From Sycobia sp. Sy_11 (lineage: Eukaryota; Arthropoda; Insecta; Hymenoptera; Epichrysomallidae): a stretch of DNA of 64,000 bases. Location: positions 6,505,001-6,569,000 of the forward strand of contig JACCIC010000002.1 of assembly GCA_018907035.1 (NCBI GenBank). The letters are read 5' to 3'. Made by a program: the position numbers and the translations under genes. The notes below the pieces were generated by a model. It saw only the letters and a program-made list of their open reading frames with translations. It was not told where the DNA came from and searched no databases. Shown here piece by piece: positions 23,881-36,599 of the stretch (its first letter is position 1; each line of letters starts with the position of its first letter).

Positions 23881-25499
23881 ATATATAAATTCACCGCCGT
23901 CATATATGTATACCGATATATAATTATACGCGTCTATAAATGTATTTCTCTGTATTCAATAACCTTGCAAATGGTATAATTATGATTTGTTGCATATATG
24001 ACTTTTGTACAGGAAATTTATATATTCGTTTTTTTGTCATTATTACGTTTCGATCTTAACACCGCCTAGTCTGAGATTCGTCGATTGCGCGAATAATTTT
24101 AGTGATCGGTGCAAATCGGTCGGACGTCGAAAGTGTAATTAAAATAATGTCGCAATATATAATAAAGTAGAGGAAAAAAAGCGCGTCGAGCGACGAGCGC
24201 AGAAAAATTAGTGATAATACGATGAAAAAACAAAAAATAGAAAATTATATATATAAAAAAAAATGAACTATGTAACGAACCTTTAAGAGTAGGTGAAGAA
24301 GGTATGGACAAAAAATTTTAAAAAATATCACCGTCGTACACTACTTCGAATTACGTAGGCTTATAAATATTGTAGTCTTAGATTTTTTTATATGGAACAT
24401 TGAAGGATTTAAAAAATGGACAATTGGGGGAAAAAATAAAGAAAGAAACAAAGTGCTACGATGTGTTTTACAGTGAGAAAAGGTATCAAGGTAAAACGAA
24501 TATTTGTGAAAATGATAAGGAAACTGTATACACACGTGTGCCAAATGAGCACGTCGTGTTGTGAATCGGCACATTTTTTCATAAAAGTGAGAGGGAGAGA
24601 AAGAGAGAGAAAGTGTTTTTTAAAGGTTATTGAATGGATAAGCTTAATAGAATGAGAACGAGTGCTCTGATATTTTCCGATTCGTTCGGGCGAGGTGCGA
24701 TGTATGAGGAAGAAGTTTTCGATCGCAGTAGATCGGACGTTTTATATATAGAGAGAGTCTTGGTTTGTCCTCGATGTCTTTGTTTTTTTAATCTACATAC
24801 GTGAAACGATTTTTCGCGGATATTCTTAAATGTTGTAAAGCAAAGAAAAGAAAGATAGAGATGAAAAAGCGAATTTCTTCCTTCAGCGACAAAGCGAGTA
24901 ATTGTGAAGTTGATCTCATTGTATTAAAAGAAAACAAAACAATGTTTTTTTTTGTGGCGAAAGTAGTATGGCGTAATAAAGAAATAAAATATATAATTAC
25001 ACAAGATATTGTCGCCGTCTTTTCTCTTTGCGAAACGATTGACATACAAAAAACAAAAAAAAGAAGAAGCGAAAGCCAACTTGGGGCCCTGTTTTTGACT
25101 TACTTTGGCTGCATTCAGATGATTAATGTAATAATTATTATTAATAATATTCTTAATGATAATGATAATAATAATTTAACACTCATTAAGGATTGTTTGA
25201 ATGTGAGATTTCTAAGTGATGTTTTTTTAAATGGTACATTAGCATATATGTAAATATAATGTCAAAAGTAGTCCCAGGTTGACTTCAATGATAACAGAAG
25301 AGTATCGAATTCAATTGATGATATCTACAGCAATGCAATTAATACGTATAAAAAAGAAGCATAAATCGATACAATAAAAGGATGAGAAAGTGAGAATTTT
25401 CGAAAGGGAGGAGAGAGGAGGAAAGTAGCGGTAAAAAGAAATAAAAAAAAACAATAAAATGAAAAACCGAACGACGGCAAAAAGTGAGTGGAAGTGGAA

Positions 25500-25504
<5 letters not shown>

Positions 25505-25565
<61 letters not shown>

Positions 25566-25567
25566 GT
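25505..25567. repeat. TA then TATG microsatellite
   Basis: TA run passing into TATG units. Confidence 0.96.
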
Positions 25568-26443
25568 ATACACATCTATATATTTTTACTTACTTTCGAA
25601 GCTACTTTAATAATTATTTATAATATATGTATATGCATATAAGTATAAAAAAGAAAATTTTATTATAAATGAAAGAGATATTTTAGTTGGAGATTCTCGC
25701 CAAGCGACGCGCGCTTATTATTAATATAATTATTATTAATATTATTATAATTTTTTAAAAAATAAACTTTTATTACATTTTTTTTTTCGTTCGTTAGGCG
25801 AGAAAAAACATTGTCCCCACAACGGCGTGCTCTAGATTATATTATATATGTCCGAAATTAAAAAACAAGTCAATAGCTTTTATTCTCGTCTATATAATTG
25901 TATATCACATTTTTTTTTACTTTATGCAAAAGCACACGATATATATTAACGATATAATTCTTAAATAATTTTATGGAACTTGCGATAAAAATGTGTTGTA
26001 CACGGAAATTTTATATAGCTTTGTTATTATTCTTATAATCGGTATGTTTGCAAGGAAAAAGATGGGAAAAAGGTTTATTTTGTGACGAAACGAAATTTGT
26101 ACATTCTCGCTGTTATGATTGTATTATAAATAAAAAAGAAAAAATGAAGAAAAAGAAGAAAAGATTGTGGATAAAGTAAAATTAATAAATTCGGGCCCGT
26201 CGTCGTGGATGTATCACCCACAATTTAATCGTAACTGGATAATAGATGTAATGAAACAAAAACAAAAAAAAAGAACATAAGTTACTAAATTAGTAATTTT
26301 AGAGGCCTGTTTACGGCTGGCGTGTGAACAAATATATATATTTGAGGTGTGTGCGAGTTGGCCGAAGTTTTTTTTCGGCAAGTGCAAGGGAAAAATTGGC
26401 GTGCGAGAGAGACGAGTGCGTGCGAGAAAAATTGAAAGGAACG

Positions 26444-26447
<4 letters not shown>

Positions 26448-26509
<62 letters not shown>
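26448..26509. repeat. GA microsatellite
   Basis: About 30 GA units. Confidence 0.98.
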
Positions 26510-26514
<5 letters not shown>

Positions 26515-27210
26515 GGAGAATAGATGGAGAAAGACAGATGATTTTCAGTTTTTTCTTGTCATTGGTCTCCTTTCCTTTTGAAAAATGAGTGATGCTTCGC
26601 TGGTCGATTTAACGAAGCTTACCGTTAAAATACAAAAAAAAAGAAATCTATATTGTTTATCCTTATTCCGATGACAATCTGGTCTCAAATCTATATTGTT
26701 TTTAATACAAATAAAATATAATCTATCAACCAATTTAACTTTGATGTTTTGACTTTATTATTTATACAAAACACAACTTTACTATTTAATTTAAGTACCT
26801 CAATATACATATAGCTCTCAATTTTTCTGTTTATTTACAACCTATAGAGTATCAACGAAACTTATTTTTCAATATTTCTTATCGTAAATTTTATGGAATT
26901 CTTTCAAGCGATTTAAAATGTAGAATTTTTGTTGAAACAAATATTTTTTGCAATAATGACTCGATTGTTTTGTGTAATTAAGTTATTCACATTTTTTTAA
27001 CATATAATTTTAATTTATCTGTAATTATTAAGATCGCACACTATTTTCCATTCGAATTGAAAAAGTTTAGTATGCTTAAAAATTATTAATTTTATTAGAT
27101 CGTCGCAGGAAAGACAAAAGATTGTTTTAACGATTTACGGTCGCAGGAGCAAAAAATTCAAACTAAATGAAGGCTAAGTTGGCCAGAGGTGCATCCTTAT
27201 GGTTATATAT

Positions 27211-27215
<5 letters not shown>

Positions 27216-27278
<63 letters not shown>
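27216..27278. repeat. TA microsatellite
   Basis: About 31 TA units; a GA run follows at 27431-27470. Confidence 0.98.
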
Positions 27279-27280
<2 letters not shown>

Positions 27281-27425
27281 TGGAAGAGGAAGTGAGAGTG
27301 AAAAAGAAAATAATTAACGGAAGGGTAAGAGGACGTATAAACCAGAGGGAAATTATGTGAAAGACTTTGCCTTAGCTTTTGTACCAGAGAGTAAAAGAAC
27401 TAGAGGATACAACTTAGAGCGAAAT

Positions 27426-27473
<48 letters not shown>

Positions 27474-27533
27474 ATGGATATTTTTTTGTTTAGATTTTTT
27501 CTATATGCAATTTCGGTTTTAGATTTTTTCTTT

Positions 27534-27535
<2 letters not shown>

Positions 27536-27591
<56 letters not shown>
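27536..27591. repeat. TA microsatellite
   Basis: About 28 TA units. Confidence 0.98.
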
Positions 27592-27595
<4 letters not shown>

Positions 27596-27820
27596 AAAAT
27601 CGTCTATTACTCTCGTTCTCTGAAAAAGGAAAAAGTATCAATTGAAAAAAGAGCTGGAACTGTAAGAAAAATTGCAAGTCAGCTGGTCCGAAAAAACAAG
27701 TCAAAATCTTATCTGCTAATTTGTGCCTAAATAATAAGGAGAGGAGAAAGAGATTCTGCTTGTTCTTGACGGATTTTTTTTTTTCGAAGAATTAAGTCGG
27801 ATGTAACGATTGGAAAGAAA

Positions 27821-27831
27821 AAGAGAGAGAG

Positions 27832-27896
<65 letters not shown>
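27821..27896. repeat. GA microsatellite
   Basis: About 37 GA units with one GC interruption. Confidence 0.98.
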
Positions 27897-27899
<3 letters not shown>

Positions 27900-28095
27900 G
27901 TAATTGGTTTTAAGAAGAAAAAAGAAAAAAAACTACGCCCGACTCCCCTGATCTATCCATTCACCAAGTCCATCTCTTCGCTATAGTCCCATTCCGAATT
28001 TTTAATTAACGCATAATATTTAATAGCAATATTGTCGTATATAAAAATAATGAAAGGAAAAGAAGGAAGTATAATAAAGTAACGCATAAAAGTCA

Positions 28096-28096
<1 letters not shown>

Positions 28097-28162
<66 letters not shown>
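28097..28162. repeat. AAT microsatellite
   Basis: About 21 AAT units; a degenerate tail follows. Confidence 0.97.
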
Positions 28163-28514
28163 TCATCAATAATAATAACAATAATAGTAATAAGAAATAT
28201 TCGGTTCGCATATAAGATAAAAGAAGAAATCAAGACGTGCGAGGATTGACTTTGCGAAAATACTTTCGGTTAATCTGAACGTGCGACCGAATAAGAGAAG
28301 GCCGGGCTAAACGAAACATTATTGCACGCACGCGCATTATAATAATTGTTGTATGTGCGAGTCCCGGCATAAAAGTATAGATATATCTCTAAATAATACG
28401 CATGGTGCGAATGCGAGTAGTGCGGGTATATGAAAAACAAGAGTCAACAAAGTATATGAAAACACAAAAGCAAACTAAAAGCATATAAGAAATGAAAAAA
28501 AAATCAATATTATT

Positions 28515-28515
<1 letters not shown>

Positions 28516-28565
<50 letters not shown>
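28516..28565. repeat. TA microsatellite
   Basis: About 24 TA units. Confidence 0.97.
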
Positions 28566-28570
<5 letters not shown>

Positions 28571-29063
28571 ACAAATGTATGATGTCCCACTGTGATATAA
28601 CTTTTGTTTTTGCATGTAAATTATCTCTGTAAAGACACGCAGAGATCATATATCTGAGAGAAGTAAGGCAGAATGGAAGAGGGAGGGAGTGAAAAGAAAA
28701 AGAAAGAAGAAAACAATTTAAAAATGAAATAAATAAAAAAATAAAATAACCGATCGAAGGGTTATAGGGCATGAAATATTTTTGTTTATATATAACGCGA
28801 AAGCTGGGAAAAATTCCTTTCTGCGAATTTGGCGGGGAGAGCAGGAAAATTATAGGGCGTGGTACACTAATTTGTTTAAAACTATATATACGTATATCTT
28901 TCGTATTTCATGTACCTGAATTTGAATAACAAATAATTTTTGTCTTACTTCGGTTTCTAATATATCATTTGGATTTGCAGTCAATTTTTTTTATACTTAT
29001 AAGAAACAAACGCTCCATCGCGTATATGAGCCAGAGAGACAAGTTGAGTGGGAAAAGGGAGGA

Positions 29064-29066
<3 letters not shown>

Positions 29067-29115
<49 letters not shown>
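29067..29115. repeat. TA microsatellite
   Basis: About 24 TA units. Confidence 0.97.
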
Positions 29116-29117
<2 letters not shown>

Positions 29118-29219
29118 AGAGAAAAAGAACTGAACAAAAAAATTTATGTACGAACAAACAAATTTTCTGAAAAGCAATGCAGAAAATGGCGTCTAATAGT
29201 GATAAAGATAGGAAAGATA

Positions 29220-29223
29220 TAGA

Positions 29224-29284
<61 letters not shown>

Positions 29285-29290
29285 TGAGAG
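29220..29290. repeat. GA microsatellite
   Basis: GA run with GT and AA variants at its ends. Confidence 0.97.
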
Positions 29291-29994
29291 AGATTCGATA
29301 GTAAAACATTAAACATAAAATAAGAAAAAACTGAACAAGAATACGTAAATGTATACACAATGAAAATAAAAAAGAAGAACATATACAAACAAAATCTCTC
29401 CTTCCTGTTTGCGACACATAATGATAATAAATAATATGGGCGCGATGCATCCCTCGAAAAACTACTTGCACGTGAGCAAGTTAGTTGTGTACGCCAGTAT
29501 AGTTGCATACGCCATCTGTTGTCGTAGTCGCGCTTAGTCCGTGCTCTATACTACTAGCTACTACTATCGCTCCTGTTGTCGCTGTACTACCATGTATTTT
29601 TTGCAATTAGACATCTGAAATAGATTTCTGCCTAATCAGATTTTCACCATCTGCCAACCTTAAACTCCAATGTCCTGAAGGAAACGGAGTAAGCGCGAGG
29701 ACGACACACACACGCACGCGCACACATACAGACACACAAACCCAAATATTCACGAACAAAAAGTGGTAAGCAGGCGTATATTAAAATATGTAAGCGAGAA
29801 AAGCGATTTAAAAAAAATGGGAAAGGAGAAGTGAAACTAGAAAAAGGTAGAAGAAACAGAGAAATGGAAAATGCTGCCGGAGTGTTGATTAGTATTATTC
29901 TTGCAAAAGTGATATAGAGAAAGCGAGAAACAATTCGTCCGGTAACAGAAGGAAAAATCAGTATGAGGGAGAGAGAGCAAGTATGTGAGAGAAA

Positions 29995-29999
<5 letters not shown>

Positions 30000-30062
<63 letters not shown>
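30000..30062. repeat. GA microsatellite
   Basis: About 31 GA units; it marks the end of the purine-rich region. Confidence 0.98.
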
Positions 30063-30064
<2 letters not shown>

Positions 30065-30199
30065 ACGTGCAAAATGCAGGCTCGGAATGGCAGAACGGTA
30101 ACCGCGTTACATCTGCTCCGAGCTGTTTTTGCATTTTTTATCCTCGTATTAATACCATTTAATTTAGCAGTGACACATTCTGTAAAATTTATATTTGCA

Positions 30200-31061
30200 T
30201 ATGATTAATATGTTTTACTTATAAATCCCAAATTGGTCTCACAGTTATTTAACGAACCCCAGCATCTCACTATCCTATATATATCCCCCGATAATATTGA
30301 AAGCAATAAAAAAGCAAAAAAAAGCACTTCTTTCTTTTTCTTCAACATTTTTTTGCTTCGCATTATTTCTAACTGCGACTTTTGAATCGATAGTTTGTGG
30401 AAACATTTCGAATTAAGGTCAACTGATTGCGAGTAATACAATACCGATGTTCAAGTCATATAAAAAATTTATTACTCATTAGTTAGTCATTTTTATTACT
30501 ATAGTAAACTATTTTATTTACTTTGTTCTTTTAAATTTTATTAAATTTTGATATTATTTTATTATATTCTGTATTTTATACGTTATGTTACATCTTTTAC
30601 ATGGTGCCATTTAATAAAATTTTATACATATAACAGAATAGACATGAAACATAAAGTATATATACTTTTCAATAGATAATTGTATACATCATAGAGAATA
30701 TTTTAATATTTTTATTAATTTGAACGTAAAATCTAATATAATTTAATTATTTTATTATTATACATACTTTTCTACGATTCTAACCTTAAAACTATGAAAT
30801 TAATACAATTTTTCGCCATTGTGTTAGTTCAGCGCTAGTTGGATATTTCATTTCTAGCTTGTTAGATATTATTACTAAAAGATATCATGTATTTAAAACA
30901 AAAAGATATTAAAGCGCAGATATATAAAAAATATTCTTTTTCTATACTTTAGGATTTTTTGTAAAGTTATTAATAGAAGCAGTTATGCAAAAAAGTATTC
31001 AATTTCGCCACATTATTTATTTTGTGAGTAATAAGAACAATTTAATGACTAAAAAACTGTG

Positions 31062-31117
<56 letters not shown>

Positions 31118-31726
31118 GTGTAAGAATATTAGTAGAGGTAAAAATAGTTTTATTTTAGTGATAAATTAATATTATTCAAGATCAAAATATTACAATATAC
31201 TATTAGAAAGTAGTCGATAATAATAACAAGTTGTTGTTTTTTGAAATGTATAAAAATATATTGAAAACGTATATCTCGTATTTTTAAAATACATTGTATT
31301 TAAGCGAACTTTCCTGAACTTCAACTATAAAATATAGTTTTGTGATACAGCAGAATCGAATCACGAGATCTGAAATTTTTTTAGAGTAATACAATCTAAC
31401 AGAATCGTAGGATAATTTATCAAGCGCGTTTTTTTTTAATTAATTGATTTTCTTTTGTATTACAGGAACAGAGATATTACCAGCAAATATATTAATTATT
31501 AGAAAAATAATTGGATATATATTCTCAATTGATGTGTGTAAATCCTCATTTTTGGCACACAACTTTCAGCGATTTCAGCGATATATATATATATAGCATG
31601 TAATGTACTTTTTATTAGTTGGTTTTTGTGTTAAACTATGGATCAATGGTTATATAAACTCCTGTTACTTTTGTTAAACTATTAAATTTTTTTTAATAAT
31701 GTAATGATGATTTCTCAAATTATATA
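30200..31726. other. AT-rich intergenic DNA
   Basis: Very AT-rich, with a TA array at about 31067-31112 and no recognisable gene. Composition changes here from the purine-rich block to the left. Confidence 0.7.
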
Positions 31727-32814
31727 GTGCGTGTACAGGTAAGTTTCCAGCGTATGTCAAAAGATCGCTTCACCAGTGGATCCCGGGCAGAAATGTCAGA
31801 CCTCATATGTATCTGTCAATGGCTCTGCAGCATTATATTTGAGCTTTTTTTTCGCTGTCGCTTATTTTGTCGAGCAAAATCATGGCAAGTTTCCAGCGAA
31901 ATAAACATCATTTGCGGGAAGCGCTGTTTCTATTCTTTAAATGAGAAAAAGTGCGGCTGAGGTCTATCGTTTGCTTTCGGAAACTTATGGGACAGAATGT
32001 ATTGGTGAATTTGCAGACGGGGAATTAGACGCTTTGCTGGATGACGATCTGTATCAAATTCAAGAAGAACTTTCTGCATTATTGTGCGTCACGCAACACG
32101 TCGTTTCCCTGCGCCTAAAAGCATTGGGCTTCCTGAAAAGGCTTGGAAACTAGGTACCGTACGAGTTGATGCTGGGAGACGTCGAACGGTAATTTTCCAT
32201 GTTCGAAAGGTTGCTCCAGCGGTATAAAAAACAATCATTTTCAAATCGTATTGTCACTGATGATGAACAATAGATTCATTATGATAACCCTAAATTAAAA
32301 AAATCGTATACAAACCCCAACGAGCCGGCCCAATCGACGCCGAAACGAAATATTAGTCACGTAAATAAGGTCATGCTCTGTATATGATGGGATCAAAAGG
32401 GTCTCGTATACTACGAACAGCCTCCGAGTGGTGAAACTAGCAAAGGAATACATGAGCCCAGCATGAGTTCTTGATTTTTCATTACCATAACTCTCAGCAA
32501 CATGTTGCGACTTCAGTCAGACGCGATTTGGGGAATAGTGATTGGAAAATTCTGCCTCACTCGTCTTAAATTCCAGACTTGACACGATCTGATTACCACA
32601 CGTTCCGATCAATGCAGAAAAAGTGGCTCGATACGTTCTTAGGCTCGAAAGACGAGATTTTTTTTTGGTCCGGAATTTAGAAATTACCAGAAAGATGGGA
32701 AAAGTTATAGCTTCCGATCGACGATACTTTGAATAAAGGATATGTAATCCTGTTTTCATAATAAAACCTTACATTTTGGAGAAGAAAACGCTGGAAATTT
32801 ATTTGTACGCCCAA
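31727..32814 (+). mobile_element. Degenerate mariner element (+ strand transposase remnant)
   Basis: About 1.09 kb between imperfect inverted ends (31730-31752 and 32789-32811, sharing TTTCCAGCG at their inner ends) and flanked by TA. Inside, mariner transposase pieces can be followed: the HTH N-terminal segment around 31880-32155 (REALFLFF, SAAEVYRLL, LKALGFLKRLG), then TDDEQ at the first catalytic Asp region, EPAQSTPKRN, VMLCIWWDQKG near 32390 and a PERW-like end near 32690. Several stops and frame shifts and an internal loss make it inactive. The element appears older than the other two mariners in this window. Confidence 0.85.
31941..32153 (+). pseudogene. Mariner transposase N-terminal fragment
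   Basis: A 70-codon open frame with the mariner helix-turn-helix segment: KSAAEVYRLLSETYGTECI, then a DALLDDD stretch and LRLKALGFLKRLGN, which corresponds to the HLKQLG-x-x-x-KLG region of mariner transposases. The preceding part (REALFLFF) is in another frame, and the frame ends at a stop just before the VPYEL (VPHEL) motif. It is a fossil with no function expected. Confidence 0.8.
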
Positions 32815-32979
32815 TATATCTTAAGCAATTACAAAAACAAAAATCGATTCTAAAGTATTTTTCCAACTTTTCTCTGGATAAAAATTCAGTATATAATGCC
32901 AATACCGTTCGAAACTTGCAGACTAGCCTGAATATCGAATCGATATTTAAGAGCCGCGGCTTTATGGATGGAATGCACG

Positions 32980-33520
32980 CTTCTCTCTCTCTCTCTCTCT
33001 CTCTCCCTCTCTCTCACACCTCATCTGTCTATAGCGTGCGTGTAATTTCTGTGCGTCGTTTTATCGCCCGCTCGTGAATTTCGACGGTTCGACAGGCCCG
33101 GTCGCGAATTTCGGAATTTTGAACACGAGCGCGCGCACCTCGTTCGGCTCTCTAATCTATATATATATATACATATACAAAGCGGTAGGGCGCACATATA
33201 TTACAAGGTGAAAACTCTTGGTTCGCACGAGGACCGCCGGCGGATTTTGCGCCAACTATTCCCCCGCCTTCTTCTCCCCTTCTCGCGGCAGCGACCCGGT
33301 ATATACATATAATCGCGCGATGACCCTCCTCCCCGCTCAACTCGTCCGCACTGTCCAGGACGTTCCGCGCATTGTTCGAATTCTTTCGGGGACGCGCGCG
33401 CGGAGTCGAGGTTCGAACTTTGTTTTTCTCCCTCCCTTCCTTTATTTTTTTACTTTTATTTTCATCGTACGAGGCACAATCGAAGGTTCTTGCGCGACTA
33501 TCATCTGTTTTAATCATCGA
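32980..33520. promoter_or_regulatory. CpG-rich island with leading CT array
   Basis: A CT run (about 32983-33015) is followed by a CpG-rich stretch to about 33420 (CGCGCG, GCGCGCGCAC and similar), in otherwise AT-rich DNA. This resembles the composition at the p85 promoter. It may be a promoter of a gene whose exons I cannot see, or a remnant. Confidence 0.3.
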
Positions 33521-35790
33521 ATTTTTTCTACTGCTTTTTGGAATTTGAAGGGCCGTGTAAATTTGAATTTTGGATACACCGTTAATAATGGTTCAAAAAT
33601 AATGCAATGAGTATGTAATTTCTGCTACTTTACAGAGTTAAAAATAAGAAACAAACTAATTTGAGACTTAATTGTTAAAGTAAATATACAATCTATCGTG
33701 TACTATAATTAAATCATTGTTTGTATCTAAGCTATATGTAAATTCATAATTTATGTCTATTTAATTACTTTTTCCTTTCCACTTTATAATTTATAATTTA
33801 TTCCACTAAGAAAATACAATTTTTGGCATTTAATTTCGCTTACTTTTCTTGTAATATTTATAAATCGTTACTCATTCACCTTAGGTCTCACAATTAGCAT
33901 TTAGATTATAGGCTTATCGGTATATTTATAATTAGTTTTTATATTTGCTGAGACACGACTTTTTTGTTTTCCATATTATTTGTTTTTTTTTTCACTTAAA
34001 TTTTATGTATGTAATCAACAATATGTATGTCAACAACGTACCTCACAATTTAATTTTAACAATAAATTTTTTTGAATTTTGTCTTATAATCTGCTATAAA
34101 GAATGAAAAATTGTCGAAGCTATTCTATATATTGCTGAGCACTAAATTCAGTTGATTAATTAAGATTTTTCAATGAGTATATAACTTAATTTTTCCTGAA
34201 ATAACTGAAAGTTTTTTTCATAGCATAGACGTTTATCAAGTTTAAGCATCTTGTAAACGAGGACTAATGTCCCTTGATCCACTATTTGAGTAAATATTTT
34301 TTATCCGTTTATGGGTCACTTATATTATAAACGGAATTGCCCTCTGTTGATTTACCAGCGAGTTATTACTATTTGATCAGCCCGTCTTCCAGGTAAACAT
34401 TACCCCTATCTTGCTTAATGTCAAAGGCTTAGATTCCAAGCTTACTTTGAATTTTTTCTCTTTTTAATTACTCATTTAAATTAGTTCAAATTCTAACTTC
34501 GATAACGATTATCGACGGACTGAAATTTTGACAATTTGCGATCAATCATTCTTTCATCAATCTAAATGCTCAAATAACGAATATATTTTAGCATTGAATT
34601 TACGGATATATGCATGAAGGATTTTTTAAAATAATTTTATATTCCAATATTCTTTTCAATTTTTCCATACGAAGTCAGACTTATGCAGAGATTGCTATGT
34701 TTTTTCAAAGTAGGCAGAAGTTACAAGTCACGATGTTATTAACAATTTTATTTGTGAGAAATACTATTGCCGGTTTATTATTATTTACTTTGTTTTATTT
34801 GTTACGGTTTATTACTTGTGAAATAGATATCAATTAATGAAAATATAGAACCATTAATAGTTTTTCAACACTCTATTAGTATAATAAAAATATTTATACA
34901 ATTAAAATAGATATATTTCTGGTTTTTGAAAAATCCTCTAGTAATTTTTCTTGTGCATTCAATTTTTCTGTTTTCGTCCTCAAAAAGATAAATTTTTTAA
35001 AAATTTTTTCTAAAAATATGTTCTGATTTGATGGATGTTAAGAAAATAAATAATGGTACATAATTAAAAAAATTCAAGTAATTCATCTAATAATAAAAAT
35101 TCTATCTATTAAACTAAAATAAATATGTATAAATTGCTAAATATTTCGTTAATCTTGGCTAAGTTTAATTTTAATACATCTATATATTTGTTATTAATAA
35201 AACTTTAACCAATCGTATTTGAAAAAATTTCTTATTAAAAAAAACTTTCTGTATATTATAAGTATATTTTTTAAATTTTAAAAGAAAACTTGATATATTT
35301 GTAAGTTTTAGAATAGCGGTTAAAATAATAGTCCTATTTACAATTACTGCTTATTACTTCACTCTCGGAAAATGTAAGAAAAATTATTACAAGAGTTTCA
35401 TTGTTTAAAAGAAAACGTTCCAATTTAAAGGATAATTAATCAACAAGTAAGGTAAAACTGTTAAAAATTCAGCGAAGTTACTATAATACTTATTATTGGT
35501 GAATTAAAAAAAAAATACCTATTACTACGACGTTTATTATTTTTGTTATGCTTACTGTCTAAAATATTGTTCTCATTATTATATTTTCATTATTATTTTT
35601 TAATTATAAATTTTATATTATTATTCTGTCTATTTTCTTCTTTACAACATTATTATGAAGATGCCATATTTATTCATATGTTCATCCTGCATCTTTTAAA
35701 CGCTTGACAAAACTAATAAAATGAAGAACAATACTACATAATAAAATCACTATATTAGAGGCCATGAGCTAGACATATCGACTAAGTTTT
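33520..35790. other. AT-rich intergenic DNA
   Basis: No gene or repeat recognised. Confidence 0.7.
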
Positions 35791-36180
35791 CTTCCCCCTT
35801 TCCTCCCTATGTCTATCCAATTTTTCTGCCCCCTCCTCCATCTCCCGCAAGAGCATCGAGTGCGCTCTCTAAGATTAAATTTGCCACACTCGAAACTTCA
35901 GGGGACCGCCGGACGCTCGAAGAATCGCGCGATACAACAAAGTTGTATAACGCGCACTCGTTCCTCCGACAACTTTCTCAATTCGCACGGACCGAAAGTC
36001 CGCGCATTAAGACGAATCTTATGGGACGCAGTATCTCTCGTGTACAAATTCAAGAAAAATAGGAGAGAACGAGCAAGAACACGGAAGAGGGGGGTGGAGT
36101 TAGCCAGCGCGCACAATCGAGATTCTTGCATGGCTGATACGACGCTGACTAATGTCACTTGAGACTTATGAATCCCGATT
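35790..36180. promoter_or_regulatory. CpG-rich patch in AT-rich DNA
   Basis: Contrasting GC-richer stretch with many CG dinucleotides. Open frames on both strands (for example 35809-36162 on +) have no recognisable domain and are probably a result of composition. Its role is unknown. Confidence 0.25.
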
Positions 36181-36599
36181 TGTTCGAGCTCCGCTTGCTT
36201 AGACGTTGGCTTTTTAGACTTGGCTCACTAATTCGTACGACCTGCTTGATATATCTAGAATTGTATGCAAATAATAAAAACTTTGTGAAAAAGAGAGGTA
36301 GATAAATTGACGTATGTTTATTTGTGCAATAACATACAAACATAGAATTCGTAACCACGATATCTTAAAGTCAAGGTTTATTTTTATAGATGTGTACACA
36401 AATTGTGAAAATAGTATAAAAATATAATTTGATAAATATATAAAATATATCGTTGTTAACCAACTGATAAATAAATAACGTTGTACAAATACATGCTTGG
36501 GTGTTGAAAGACCAAGCGGTTGATATATAAAAAAAACAATATAATATATATCGACAATTGGATTAATAATAATAATAATGTTAGTTGATCACAGTTGAT

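Larger units (their letters stand above)
20496..30200 (+). other. Long gene-free, purine-rich region, possible extended 3' UTR of p85
   Basis: No protein gene, RNA gene or transposon is recognisable over 9.7 kb. The + strand is rich in A and G, with GA arrays at 22.2, 26.5, 27.4, 27.8, 29.2 and 30.0 kb, AAT arrays at 23.8 and 28.1 kb and several TA arrays. A first poly(A) signal, AATAAA, lies at 20762-20767, and many more follow. Perfect Pumilio-type TGTAAATA sites occur at 22620-22627 and 25249-25256. The sharp change to AT-rich, transposon-bearing DNA at about 30.2 kb suggests the block is one unit; that it is transcribed is inference. Confidence 0.35.

Noticed and set aside
24801..25253. 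150-codon + strand open frame in the purine-rich block
   Set aside because: Lys/Asn/Ile-rich, no domain, no splice or codon-use support; it fits chance in A-rich DNA.
28981..29508. 175-codon minus-strand open frame
   Set aside because: Most of it is Ser-Leu and Tyr-Ile repeat translation over GA and TA arrays.
35809..36162. 117-codon + strand frame in the CpG-rich patch
   Set aside because: No domain and equally long frames on the other strand; composition explains it.
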